This document shows positions 1 to 5,883 of a stretch of DNA of 7,575 bases, in pieces. The translations under genes were made by a program, and so were the position numbers. This DNA comes from JAIRTY01 sp050257395 (GTDB lineage Bacteria > Actinomycetota > Actinomycetes > Streptosporangiales > Streptosporangiaceae). The stretch's first letter is position 1. The number at the start of each line of letters is the position of its first letter. Location: contig JBLMWU010000212.1 of NCBI GenBank assembly GCA_050257395.1, positions 1-7,575 of the forward strand, read 5' to 3'. The notes under the pieces were generated by a model. That model did no database searches and was not told the DNA's origin. It was given only the letters and a program-made list of their open reading frames with translations.

Positions 1-122
1 CGCAGTACCTGCCCGGGGGATGACCCCCGGAACCCCCACCAGCGTCGCCCTAACTTCGGTGAGCTTCGTCACCTTCGCAGATGCCCGCAGTACCTGCCCG
101 GGGGATGACCCCCGGAGCCCCC
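1..122. repeat. 85-bp-spaced direct repeat with internal hairpins
   Basis: Positions 1-31 and 86-116 are identical over 31 bases. After one mismatch the match runs on for about five more C residues. Each copy contains a perfect stem CCGGGGG / loop ATGA / CCCCCGG (13-30 and 98-115). Between the copies is a second inverted repeat, GGTGA-GCTTCG-TCACC (58-73), set in a run of CTTCG words at 54, 64 and 73. The sequence just before copy 2 probably also preceded copy 1, but that lies off the left edge, so the true unit may be longer and there may be more copies. It looks like an intergenic palindromic repeat or a strong bidirectional hairpin element. With only two copies visible, it is not a CRISPR array. 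Confidence 0.8.
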
Positions 123-315
123 CACATGCTCCGCCGCCCTGGCGGGCGGTGTCGCCCGCGCCGGGCAGCCAGGACCGTGCATGGGGGCCTGGGAGGCTTA
201 CCCGGAGGCTTTATCTTGGTGGCTGGCTTGGGCTGGCCAGGGCTGGGCTGGCCCGGCGCCGGGGGCCGGGGATTCCGGTAAGAAGGCGGTGTTCTTTCGG
301 AATCTTCAGCCAGTA

Positions 316-344
316 GTGAATCATTCTGGGTAGTTGTGAATCAC
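316..344. promoter_or_regulatory. Paired GTGAATCA boxes, 20 bp apart
   Basis: GTGAATCA occurs at 316-323 and again at 336-343, exactly 20 bp apart, close to two helical turns. With the next base the second copy is a palindrome, GTGA-A-TCAC (336-344); the first copy misses this by its last base. They lie in the most AT-rich part of the left intergenic region. The spacing suits a regulator binding on one face of the DNA, but I do not recognise the regulator and see no convincing -35/-10 pair. The controlled gene, if any, would probably lie off the left edge. Confidence 0.35.
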
Positions 345-430
345 ACATTACGGAGTTACAGACAGGCGTCCACAGGCATACCGGGCTGCACGGTTCGCCG
401 TAGTGTCTTCGTAGCCGGCCGCGCTATCCG

Positions 431-507
431 GGAAACCCCAAGGATCACCCCGGGAACAGGCGGCAGCGTGACACTTGTCACTTAGGGTCACCAAACCCGG
501 GGTTTCC
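431..507. other. Nested, mutually exclusive inverted repeats
   Basis: GGAAACCCC (431-439) is the exact complement of GGGGTTTCC (499-507). ACCCCGGG (447-454) is the exact complement of CCCGGGGT (496-503). The two right-hand arms overlap at 499-503, so both pairings cannot form at once. A third local option is AAACCC-G-GGGTTT (493-505). Inside the larger loop is a perfect palindrome GTGACA-CT-TGTCAC (468-481). The block begins about 44 bases past the stop codon of the minus-strand permease gene, so it may be a 3' UTR or termination structure of the exporter mRNA. No U-tract follows it on the minus strand, so a classical intrinsic terminator is not supported. The inner palindrome could instead be a protein-binding site. 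Confidence 0.4.
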
Positions 508-550
508 TCGCCATTACGTTTACCTAACGTTTTCAGCGCAGGTAGGGGCG

Positions 551-1450
551 CTATTCGGTCCGGCTGAATGTGACAATGGCCACAGTCATCATGCCGAGGC
601 CCATAGCCGCGACGATCCCGAGGGACAGCCACAACGGCACCGGCCACCCGAGCCAGGTCAGGCTGGGGGAAAGCACCTGCTGCGCCGGGGTGCTGATGCC
701 CAGGTGGCTGAACACCGCGTGCCGCATCGGCCCCACCACGTACGTGAGCGGGTCGATCCGGGTCAGCACGCTCAGCCAGGCAGGCAGCCCGCTCAGCGGG
801 TACAGCGCCCCGGACAGGAAGAACAGCGGCATCACGAGCATCTGGGTGACCGCCATGAACGCCTGGAACTGGCTGATCCGGGCGGCCATCATGACACCGA
901 ACGCGGTCAGCGTGAACGCCAGCAGCAGCAGTTCCCCGGTCAGGGTGAGCAGCAGCAGCGGATCGTAGGGCACGTTCGCCAGCCCGGCCAGCGCCAGGAT
1001 GAGCACGCCCTGGAAGGTTGCGATGGTGGCGCCGCCGAGGCATTTGCCGATCACGATCGACGACCGGCTGACCGGTGCCACCAGCATCTCCCGCAGAAAC
1101 CCGAACTCCCGGTCCCACACGATCGACCCGGCCGAGAAGATCGCCGTGAACAGCACGGACATGGCCAGCACGCCCGGGTAGATGAAGGTCTTGAAGCTGA
1201 ACCCGGCCGGCATGGCGCCCCGCGCCAGCGAGGACAGGCCGGTGCCGAGCACCAGCAGGAACAGCAGCGGCTGGATGAGCGAGGTCACCGCGCGCAGCCG
1301 GTCCCGGCGGAACCTGATCAGCTCCCGCCGCCACACGATGCTGACCGCGCGCAGGTCCGACCGCAGCGTCCGCTCCGGGACCGACACCCTGATCTGGCCC
1401 GCCAGCGCCGCCTCGCCCGTGGCCGTATGCCCGGTGAGCTGGGTCGCCAT
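551..1450 (-). CDS. ABC-2 type transporter permease (DrrB-like)
   Basis: This 299-residue integral membrane protein is the channel half of an exporter of the daunorubicin-resistance DrrA/DrrB type and would pair with the ATPase encoded immediately upstream. A soluble N-terminus of about 55 residues precedes six hydrophobic segments, at roughly 56-76, 90-111, 131-157, 164-188, 196-220 and 269-294. The loop after the second segment carries the family's conserved WDREFGFLREMLVAPVSR stretch (112-129), and RIDPLTYVVGPMR (231-243) precedes the last segment. Its length is normal for ABC-2 permeases. The ATG start lies 2 bp after the ATPase stop codon, and a GGGGAAGG purine run inside the end of the ATPase gene can serve as ribosome site, so the two are likely translated together. 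The substrate cannot be told from sequence; a lipophilic drug or secondary metabolite is the family expectation. Confidence 0.92.
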   Translation of the reverse strand: MATQLTGHTATGEAALAGQIRVSVPERTLRSDLRAVSIVWRRELIRFRRDRLRAVTSLIQPLLFLLVLGTGLSSLARGAMPAGFSFKTFIYPGVLAMSVLFTAIFSAGSIVWDREFGFLREMLVAPVSRSSIVIGKCLGGATIATFQGVLILALAGLANVPYDPLLLLTLTGELLLLAFTLTAFGVMMAARISQFQAFMAVTQMLVMPLFFLSGALYPLSGLPAWLSVLTRIDPLTYVVGPMRHAVFSHLGISTPAQQVLSPSLTWLGWPVPLWLSLGIVAAMGLGMMTVAIVTFSRTE

Positions 1451-1452
1451 GG

Positions 1453-2556
1453 TTACCGCCTTCCCCGGAATCGGGCAGCCATCTGCCGCATCGCGTCGGT
1501 GGAGGTCGCCTCGGCGTCGCGGATGGTCTTGCCGGTATAGGACATGAACACGTCGTCCAGGGAGGGACGGGCCACGCTCACCGCCCTGATCGGCACGGAC
1601 AGGCCCGCGAACAGGCGGGGCACGAACTCCTCGCCGCCCGGCACCGAGAAGGTGACGGCGCCCTCGTGGACGGCGGCCTCCACGCCGAAGTCGCGCCGCA
1701 GCCCGGCGATGGCCGCCTCGTCGTCGGCCGTGTGGATCTGCACCCGGTCCTTGCCGACGCTGGCCTTGAGCGCCTCCGGGGTGTCGATCGCCACGATCTG
1801 GCCGTGGTCGATGATGCCGATCCGGTCGCAGTGCTCGGCCTCGTCCATGTAGTGGGTGGTCAGGAAGATCGTGATGTCCTCACGGCTCTTCAGCTCGTTG
1901 ATGTACTCCCAGATGGACGAGCGTGTCTGCGGGTCCAGCCCGACCGTGGGCTCGTCCAGGAACAGCACCCGCGGCGCGTGCAGCAGGCCGCGGGCGATCT
2001 CCAGCCGCCGCTGCATGCCCCCGGAGTAGGTCATCACCAGGCTGTCCCGGCGGTCCCACAGCCCCACCATGTCCATGACCTGGCGCATCCGCGGCGCCAC
2101 CGCCGCGGCGGGCACCCCGTACAGCTCGGCGTGGAAACGCAGGTTCTGCGCCCCGGTCAGGTAGCTGTCCAGGGTGGTGTCCTGGAACACCAGGCCGATG
2201 TTGCGGCGGACCGCGTCCCGCTGGGACACCACGTCGTGCCCGGCCACCGCGGCCGATCCCGCGGTCGGCCTGGCGAGGGTGCACAGGATCTTGATGGTGG
2301 TGGACTTGCCCGCCCCGTTGGGGCCCAGGAACCCGAAGGTCTCCCCGGCGGCCACCTCGAAGCTGATCCCGCGGACCGCCTCGATCTCCCCGTAGTTCTT
2401 GCGCAGGCCGGCGACCCGGATCGCGGCGGGCGCGGGGCCGCCGTTCCCGGCCGCCCGCGCCGCCGCTCCGTCCCGAGTTCCCGTCACTCTTCCGGAGACT
2501 AGCGGTCCGCCCGGGCGGCCGCCGCCGGCCGCCCGGGCAGTGCCGTCACTGGCCAT
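1453..2556 (-). CDS. ABC transporter ATP-binding protein (DrrA-like)
   Basis: This 367-residue cytoplasmic ATPase powers the exporter formed with the downstream permease. All nucleotide-binding motifs are intact: Walker A GPNGAGKST (78-86, K84), Q-loop Q125, signature YSGGMQRR (177-184), Walker B VLFLDEP (197-203) and H-loop H235. The C-terminal part ends in RPSLDDVFMSYTGKTIRD (330-347), typical of the DrrA group. The first 44 residues are Gly/Ala/Arg-rich and precede the usual family start near AIRVAGLRKNYG, so a later start is possible. ATG at 2556 is preferred because GAGG lies 9 nt upstream. The in-frame GTG at residue 24 has only a GGAA run 2 nt away, too close to be a ribosome site. The chosen start overlaps the end of the PadR gene by 11 bp, pointing to translational coupling. 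Confidence 0.94.
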   Translation of the reverse strand: MASDGTARAAGGGRPGGPLVSGRVTGTRDGAAARAAGNGGPAPAAIRVAGLRKNYGEIEAVRGISFEVAAGETFGFLGPNGAGKSTTIKILCTLARPTAGSAAVAGHDVVSQRDAVRRNIGLVFQDTTLDSYLTGAQNLRFHAELYGVPAAAVAPRMRQVMDMVGLWDRRDSLVMTYSGGMQRRLEIARGLLHAPRVLFLDEPTVGLDPQTRSSIWEYINELKSREDITIFLTTHYMDEAEHCDRIGIIDHGQIVAIDTPEALKASVGKDRVQIHTADDEAAIAGLRRDFGVEAAVHEGAVTFSVPGGEEFVPRLFAGLSVPIRAVSVARPSLDDVFMSYTGKTIRDAEATSTDAMRQMAARFRGRR

Positions 2557-3217
2557 CCGCGCCGGCCTCGTCGTCGGCGGCGAGGATCCGGTACAGGCTG
2601 CGGCGTGCCTCGGTGAGGATGTCCCTCGCCTGGTCCACCTGGGCGGGGCTGCCCACCCGCACGACCTGGATGGCCGCCATGGCGACCTGGCCGAACAGGC
2701 TCCGCAGCTCGATCGCGTCGCTGCCCACGCTGCGGGCCACCATGTCCCAGGGTGCCCGCACCTCGTCCGGGTGCGCCGCCACGTACTCCTGCCCCTCGCC
2801 GGTCAGCGCGTACTGCCGCCGCCCGCCGTCGGCCGCCTCCGCCCGGATCAGGCCCTCGTCCTCCAGCTGCTGCAGGGCCGGGTAGACCGACCCGGGGCTG
2901 GGCCGCCACACGCCGCCGCTGCGCTCGCCGATCTCCTGGATGATCTGGTAGCCGTTGCGCGGCTCCTCGGCCAGCAGCGCGAGCGCGGCCGCCCGGACGT
3001 CGCCCCGCTTCACCCGCGGGCCGCGCAGGTGCCGCGGCTCGGAGAACCACGGCCCGAACCCGCCCCGCCCGTGCAGGTGCCCCGCCTCCGGGAACGGGGG
3101 CATCCCCCGCCGCCGGCCGCCACCGGGCCCGCGGCCGCGGCCACGGCCACCGCCGCGCCAGTATCCCCAGTCTTCTTCTTCCGGCTCCGGCCGCCGGTAG
3201 GCCTCTTCGCCGTGCAT
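2546..3217 (-). CDS. PadR family transcriptional regulator
   Basis: This 223-residue DNA-binding protein is the likely autoregulated repressor of the exporter operon it heads. The PadR winged helix-turn-helix spans about 72-147: RGDVRAAALALLAEEPRNGYQ opens it in two adjoining pieces (71-91), PSPGSVYPALQQLEDEGLI (106-124) is the recognition-helix signature, and GRRQYALTGEG (132-142) is the wing. A C-terminal helical region (about 155-212), expected to dimerise, follows. The first 70 residues are an acidic stretch (EPEEED) followed by a Gly/Arg-rich segment at 21-38, longer than in minimal PadR proteins. The ATG start is well supported: AAGGAGG lies 6 nt upstream. PadR regulators often sit beside drug exporters and are released by the exported compound; the ligand here is unknown. 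Confidence 0.93.
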   Translation of the reverse strand: MHGEEAYRRPEPEEEDWGYWRGGGRGRGRGPGGGRRRGMPPFPEAGHLHGRGGFGPWFSEPRHLRGPRVKRGDVRAAALALLAEEPRNGYQIIQEIGERSGGVWRPSPGSVYPALQQLEDEGLIRAEAADGGRRQYALTGEGQEYVAAHPDEVRAPWDMVARSVGSDAIELRSLFGQVAMAAIQVVRVGSPAQVDQARDILTEARRSLYRILAADDEAGADGQ

Positions 3218-3223
3218 CCCCGT

Positions 3224-3230
3224 CCTCCTT
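3224..3230 (-). promoter_or_regulatory. Strong ribosome binding site of the padR-type gene
   Basis: On the minus strand this reads AAGGAGG, a near-perfect Shine-Dalgarno sequence 6 nt before the ATG at 3217. It fixes the start and so confirms that the long Gly/Arg-rich N-terminus is translated, in preference to an internal start at Met39. Confidence 0.8.
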
Positions 3231-3292
3231 GCGTCACGCCAGCAGTCCGTTCTTCGTTCTCAGAAATGCTGGTTAGCTTCTAGATAGGTTAA

Positions 3293-3308
3293 CGATATAT
3301 CGATATCG
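3293..3308. promoter_or_regulatory. Putative PadR operator (overlapping CGATAT palindromes)
   Basis: The 16 bases CGATATATCGATATCG contain three overlapping perfect palindromes: CGATATATCG (3293-3302), ATATCGATAT (3297-3306) and CGATATCG (3301-3308). They lie in a short AT-rich island about 75-90 bp upstream of the PadR start, otherwise surrounded by very GC-rich DNA. PadR regulators commonly bind AT-rich dyads in their own promoter, so this is the best candidate autoregulatory operator for the exporter operon. A GGTTA word repeated at 3271 and 3287 lies between it and the gene. I could not place a convincing -35/-10 pair, although this island is the natural promoter location. Confidence 0.55.
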
Positions 3309-3332
3309 CTCGCGTGGCAAACCCCGGGTGGC

Positions 3333-3344
3333 CGGGCTGGCCCG
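3333..3344 (-). terminator. Weak terminator-like inverted repeat after the 94-residue gene
   Basis: CGGGC-TG-GCCCG is a perfect inverted repeat starting 4 nt beyond the stop codon of the minus-strand gene at 3348. The loop is very short and no U-run follows. It may be a minor 3'-end structure separating that gene from the PadR promoter, or a chance product of high GC content. Confidence 0.22.
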
Positions 3345-3347
3345 CTG

Positions 3348-3632
3348 CTACCCCGCCGGGCGCGGCGGCCAGGGCAGCTCGTACAGCGCCACCAGGCCGT
3401 AGCTGCGGTCCCGCGCGGCGAAGAGCAGCCGCCCGGGGCGGACGAGGTCGCGCACTTGAGCGGGGGTGAGATAGGAGTAGCGCTGGTCCACCTCACCCCA
3501 GGGGACGATCACATAGCGGGCATGCCGCCGCCGCCGCTGCGCGGGAGCGGCCCACCGGCCCACCCGGTACCTGGGGGTCAGCAGCCAGTACGTGGTGGTG
3601 GGCTCGTCCGGGGGGAGGTCGTCCACCGACAC
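3348..3632 (-). CDS. Small hypothetical protein (94 residues)
   Basis: I do not recognise this protein. It is soluble-looking, with no signal peptide or membrane segment. It is rich in aromatic residues (TTTYWLLTPRYRVGRW near residues 12-27; RYVIVPWGEVDQRYSYL in the middle) and has an RRRR patch at about 33-36. Third codon positions are almost all G or C and the sequence has a normal globular composition, which argues that it is real. The start is GTG at 3632, with GTG two codons later as an alternative; neither has a clear ribosome site. It lies 138 bp downstream of the Moco operon and 130 bp upstream of the PadR gene, same strand, so it may be read through from moaA or be independent. Nothing visible ties it to either function. 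Confidence 0.6.
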   Translation of the reverse strand: MSVDDLPPDEPTTTYWLLTPRYRVGRWAAPAQRRRRHARYVIVPWGEVDQRYSYLTPAQVRDLVRPGRLLFAARDRSYGLVALYELPWPPRPAG

Positions 3633-3740
3633 GACACCCGCGCCCGCCGGGACATGCCTGAGCGGGCTCTGGCCCCGCAGGGCACACGGGCCACAGGTCC
3701 CGAATGGCAGGTACCAGTTGAGACCACCGCCGCGCCGCCT

Positions 3741-3755
3741 ATCGGCCGGGCCGAT
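3741..3755. other. Inverted repeat after the DUF6457 gene
   Basis: ATCGGCC-G-GGCCGAT is a perfect 7-bp-arm inverted repeat, 16-30 bp beyond the stop codon of the minus-strand gene ending at 3771. As RNA it would fold as a 5-bp stem with a CCGGG-like loop. It may help end the Moco operon transcript, but the run of U expected of an intrinsic terminator is absent. The rest of the gap (3633-3770) shows nothing I can identify. Confidence 0.3.
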
Positions 3756-3770
3756 CGCGGGGCTGCGGGC

Positions 3771-4031
3771 TCATGCCCCCGGCTGCTCGCCTGCCGGATG
3801 CTGGGCCGCCCAGGACCCGGCGAGCCCGGTCAGCCGGGCGATCCCGTCGGCCGGTGCCAGCCCCCGCCCGACGGCCACCCCGAGCAGGTAGGCGGTGACC
3901 GGCGCGGCGGGCCGGTCCACTCCCCTGGCCACGTCCCGGGTCAGGTCCAGCACGGCCCGCAGGTCCACCGACGCCGGGTCGATGCCCAGTTCGGCGCAGG
4001 CCACCTGCAGCCACTGCTCCAGCGTGCTCAC
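3771..4031 (-). CDS. DUF6457 domain protein, coupled to MobA-like gene
   Basis: This 86-residue protein matches my recollection of the DUF6457 family, small actinobacterial proteins found next to or fused to MobA-like nucleotidyltransferases. No activity is established for it. The body is predicted helical: STLEQWLQVACAELGID at the start, then RAVLDLTRDVARGVDRPAAPVTA and LLGVAVGRG (split here for length). I chose the GTG at 4031, not the longer frame, because its GTG overlaps the TGA of the upstream gene (GTGA, 4-bp overlap), the classic coupling arrangement, and because the 36 residues before it are Pro/Gly/Ala-rich filler in the shadow of that gene. Strict coupling suggests a subunit or accessory of the MobA-like enzyme, or a Moco-binding or chaperone role; this is inference. 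Confidence 0.78.
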   Translation of the reverse strand: MSTLEQWLQVACAELGIDPASVDLRAVLDLTRDVARGVDRPAAPVTAYLLGVAVGRGLAPADGIARLTGLAGSWAAQHPAGEQPGA

Positions 4032-4753
4032 GCGGATGCCGTCCTCTCCGGTCCTGGCGGCGCGGGCTCCGCCCGGCCGGGCGGTGCCTGCCATGCACGG
4101 GCGCGGCGCAGATCCTCCGGCGTGTCGCAGTCCAGCCACGGCGGCGGCTCACCCGCACGCAGATGGTAACGGAGCAGGGCCGGCTCCAGCGGCCCCAGCA
4201 GCCCGCGCAGCGAAGTGCCGGTGTACGGCCCGGCAGCGGCCGCCAGCGGGCCAGACCGCCAGCACCCCGCCAGCCACTGCGGCCGGCCGCCGGAGTCCGC
4301 GAACACGGCTCCCAGGGGCCGGTCCGCGCCCTCGGTGACCGCGGCGAGCAGCAGCCGCAGATGCGGTGGCCGCAGGAACGGCAGGTCCGCCGCGAGCACC
4401 GCGACCGCGGGGGCCGTCACCTCTGCCAGGCCCCGCCGCAGCGCCGGCACCGGCCCGGCCCCCGGCGGCTCCTCCCGGACCGTCACCAGGCCGCCCGGCG
4501 GCGCCGGCTGCCCGGCCAGCTCGCCCCGCCAGGCCGGCCCGACCAGCACCACCCGGCGGGCACCCGCGCCCACCGCGGCGCCGGCCACCCACGCCACCAG
4601 CGGCCGGCCAGCCACTTCGAGCCCGGGTTTGCCGACGCCGCCGGCCCGCCGCCCCCGGCCGCCGGCCAGCACGATCGCGTCGAACCCGGCCGCCGGGCCG
4701 CTGGCCGCCCCCGGTGCCGCCTGCCCGCCGGTGCGGGGCGCCCCGCCGCGCAC
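4028..4753 (-). CDS. mobA: MobA-like molybdenum cofactor nucleotidyltransferase
   Basis: This 241-residue cytoplasmic enzyme of the NTP-transferase fold would attach a nucleotide (GMP in classical MobA) to molybdopterin to give the dinucleotide form used by DMSO-reductase-family enzymes such as formate dehydrogenase. Visible motifs are the nucleotide-binding LAGGRGRR (29-36) with K42 in GKPGLEV, EEPPGAGPVPALRRGL (94-109), AADLPFL (121-127) with metal-binding D123, and LDCDTPEDLRRA (207-218). The glycine loop departs from the usual LAGGxSxRMGxDK, so substrate choice (GTP or CTP; MobA or MocA-like) is uncertain. A 23-residue Gly/Ala/Pro-rich leader precedes the fold. The start is GTG, 7 bp after the moaA stop, with no strong ribosome site, so it likely depends on moaA translation. 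A Pro-rich tail follows the last motif. Confidence 0.82.
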   Translation of the reverse strand: MRGGAPRTGGQAAPGAASGPAAGFDAIVLAGGRGRRAGGVGKPGLEVAGRPLVAWVAGAAVGAGARRVVLVGPAWRGELAGQPAPPGGLVTVREEPPGAGPVPALRRGLAEVTAPAVAVLAADLPFLRPPHLRLLLAAVTEGADRPLGAVFADSGGRPQWLAGCWRSGPLAAAAGPYTGTSLRGLLGPLEPALLRYHLRAGEPPPWLDCDTPEDLRRARAWQAPPGRAEPAPPGPERTASA

Positions 4754-4760
4754 CGGCCGG

Positions 4761-5750
4761 TCAGCCCCCGATGGCCGACATCGGCCGGGCGGGCTGCAGG
4801 AAGCCGGGGTCGTTGATGCCGTGCCCGGGCAGCTTGCCAGCGACCGCCTTGCGCCAGCGCTCGGCGAGCTCCACGTCGTCGGCGCCGGCCCGCATCGCGT
4901 CCCGCAGGTCGCTCTCGTCCCGGGCGAACAGGCAGTTGCGCACCTGCCCGTCGGCGGTCAGCCGGACCCGGTCGCAGGTGCCGCAGAACGGCCGGGTGAC
5001 CGAGCCGATCACCCCGACCCGGGCGGGCCCGCCGTCGATCAGGAACGTCTCCGCCGGCGCGGAGCCCCGCACCCCCGGGTCGTCGGGGGTCAGCGTGAAC
5101 TCGGCGCTCAGCGCGGCCAGGATCTCGTCGGCGGTGACCATGTCCTCGCGCCGCCAGCCGTGCTGGGCGTCCAGCGGCATCTGCTCGATGAACCGCAGCT
5201 GGTAGCCGTGCTCCAGGCAGTACCGCAGCAGCGGCACGGCCTCGTCCTCGTTCAGGCCGCGCATCAGCACCGTGTTCACCTTCACCGGCCCCAGCCCGGC
5301 CGCGGCCGCCCCGGCCAGCCCGGCCAGCACGTCGCCGAGCCGGTCCCGCTTGGCCAGCGCGCGGAACGTGTCCGGCCGCAGCGTGTCCAGCGACACGTTG
5401 ATCCGGTCCAGGCCCGCCCCGGCGAGCGGCTCCGCCAGCCGGGCCAGCCCGATCCCGTTGGTCGTGAGCGAGATCTCCGGCCGCGGCCGCAGCTGCGCGG
5501 TGCGGGCCACGATGCCGGGCAGGCCGCGGCGCAGCAGCGGCTCCCCGCCGGTGTAGCGCACCTCGGTGATGCCCAGGTGCTCCACGCCGATCCCGACCAG
5601 CCGCACCACCTCGTCGTCGGTGAGCAGCGACGGGTTGGGCAGCCAGTCCAGCCCCTCCGGCGGCATGCAGTACGAACACCGCAGGTTGCAGCGGTCAGTC
5701 AGGGACACCCGCAGGTCCGTTGCGACCCGCCCGTACGAATCAGCGAGCAA
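4761..5750 (-). CDS. moaA: GTP 3',8-cyclase MoaA (radical SAM)
   Basis: MoaA catalyses the radical-SAM rearrangement of GTP to 3',8-cyclo-GTP, the first step of molybdenum cofactor synthesis. All hallmarks are present in 329 residues, a normal length. The SAM cluster CNLRCSYC uses C21, C25 and C28. GGEPLLR (68-74) contacts SAM. LTTNG (95-99) and RFIEQMP (186-192) are family motifs. The second cluster is C256-x2-C259-x13-C273, with arginines R261 and R263 between them. The C-terminal di-glycine (328-329), known to be needed for catalysis, is intact in MSAIGG. The start is TTG at 5750, supported by AGGAGG 9 nt upstream; no in-frame ATG or GTG fits better. It heads the moaA/mobA/DUF6457 operon and is transcribed away from the oxidase gene. 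Confidence 0.96.
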   Translation of the reverse strand: MLADSYGRVATDLRVSLTDRCNLRCSYCMPPEGLDWLPNPSLLTDDEVVRLVGIGVEHLGITEVRYTGGEPLLRRGLPGIVARTAQLRPRPEISLTTNGIGLARLAEPLAGAGLDRINVSLDTLRPDTFRALAKRDRLGDVLAGLAGAAAAGLGPVKVNTVLMRGLNEDEAVPLLRYCLEHGYQLRFIEQMPLDAQHGWRREDMVTADEILAALSAEFTLTPDDPGVRGSAPAETFLIDGGPARVGVIGSVTRPFCGTCDRVRLTADGQVRNCLFARDESDLRDAMRAGADDVELAERWRKAVAGKLPGHGINDPGFLQPARPMSAIGG

Positions 5751-5759
5751 CCCTCACCA

Positions 5760-5776
5760 CCTCCTGAGCCCCTCAG
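5760..5776 (-). promoter_or_regulatory. moaA ribosome site abutting a small hairpin
   Basis: On the minus strand AGGAGG (5765-5760) lies 9 nt before the TTG at 5750 and decides that start. Just upstream, CTGAG-GGG-CTCAG (5776-5764) can form a 5-bp hairpin whose last two bases are the first two of the Shine-Dalgarno sequence. It might slightly modulate access to the site. The stem is short and could be chance. I saw no longer fold resembling a Moco riboswitch. Confidence 0.5.
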
Positions 5777-5843
5777 CCTATGCGCCGCCCCTGCTATTCC
5801 GCGATGGGGCAATTTTTCCGCGGCGTGCGCGGGCCCCGCCGCG

Positions 5844-5864
5844 TACCAGGCAGCTACCAGGCAG
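5844..5864. promoter_or_regulatory. Tandem TACCAGGCAG boxes in the divergent intergenic region
   Basis: TACCAGGCAG occurs twice, at 5844-5853 and 5855-5864, an 11-bp tandem period of about one helical turn. It lies between the divergent moaA and oxidase genes, about 95 bp upstream of moaA and 120 bp upstream of the oxidase start. It could bind a regulator serving either gene, or be a small tandem duplication. The regulator is not recognisable. Confidence 0.3.
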
Positions 5865-5883
5865 GCGGCCGGGCATGCGGGCG

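Larger units (their letters stand above)
123..550. other. Gene-free intergenic region
   Basis: I see no credible coding sequence here. Open frames on both strands are low-complexity and carry no recognisable motif. The left part (about 140-275) is GC-rich and simple: GGCTGG recurs at 221, 231, 241 and 246, and a perfect 12-bp palindrome CCCGGC-GCCGGG lies at 252-263. From about 285 to 360 the composition becomes more AT-rich, which would suit a promoter. The nearest gene to its right is the exporter permease, whose stop codon is at 551-553, so this stretch is its 3' flank. A promoter here could serve a minus-strand gene beyond the left edge. The GTGAATCA boxes and nested inverted repeats are listed separately. 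Confidence 0.6.

Noticed and set aside
1..122. CRISPR array
   Set aside because: Only two repeat copies are visible, the spacer-like part itself contains hairpins and repeated words, and there are no cas genes.
221..251. GGCTGG words recurring at about 10-bp period as a regulatory array
   Set aside because: The words are short and GC-rich, the spacing is irregular in the last copy, and no associated gene is visible.
20..316. Plus-strand open frame of 98 codons in the left intergenic region
   Set aside because: Its start lies in the loop of the repeat hairpin, the product is Pro/Arg/Gly-rich low complexity, and no ribosome site or family motif is seen.
348..1334. Minus-strand 328-codon frame overlapping the permease gene
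   Set aside because: It is an off-frame reading of the permease gene with Ala/Arg/Gly/His-rich nonsense composition; the permease frame has six membrane segments and family motifs.
2399..3283. Plus-strand 294-codon frame opposite the PadR gene
   Set aside because: It is an antisense shadow of the PadR gene and its promoter; the composition is low-complexity and the true gene has a strong ribosome site and conserved motifs.
4483..5679. Minus-strand 398-codon frame across moaA and the mobA-like gene
   Set aside because: It is an out-of-frame shadow, extremely rich in Arg, Ala and Gly, while the moaA frame carries all catalytic cysteines.
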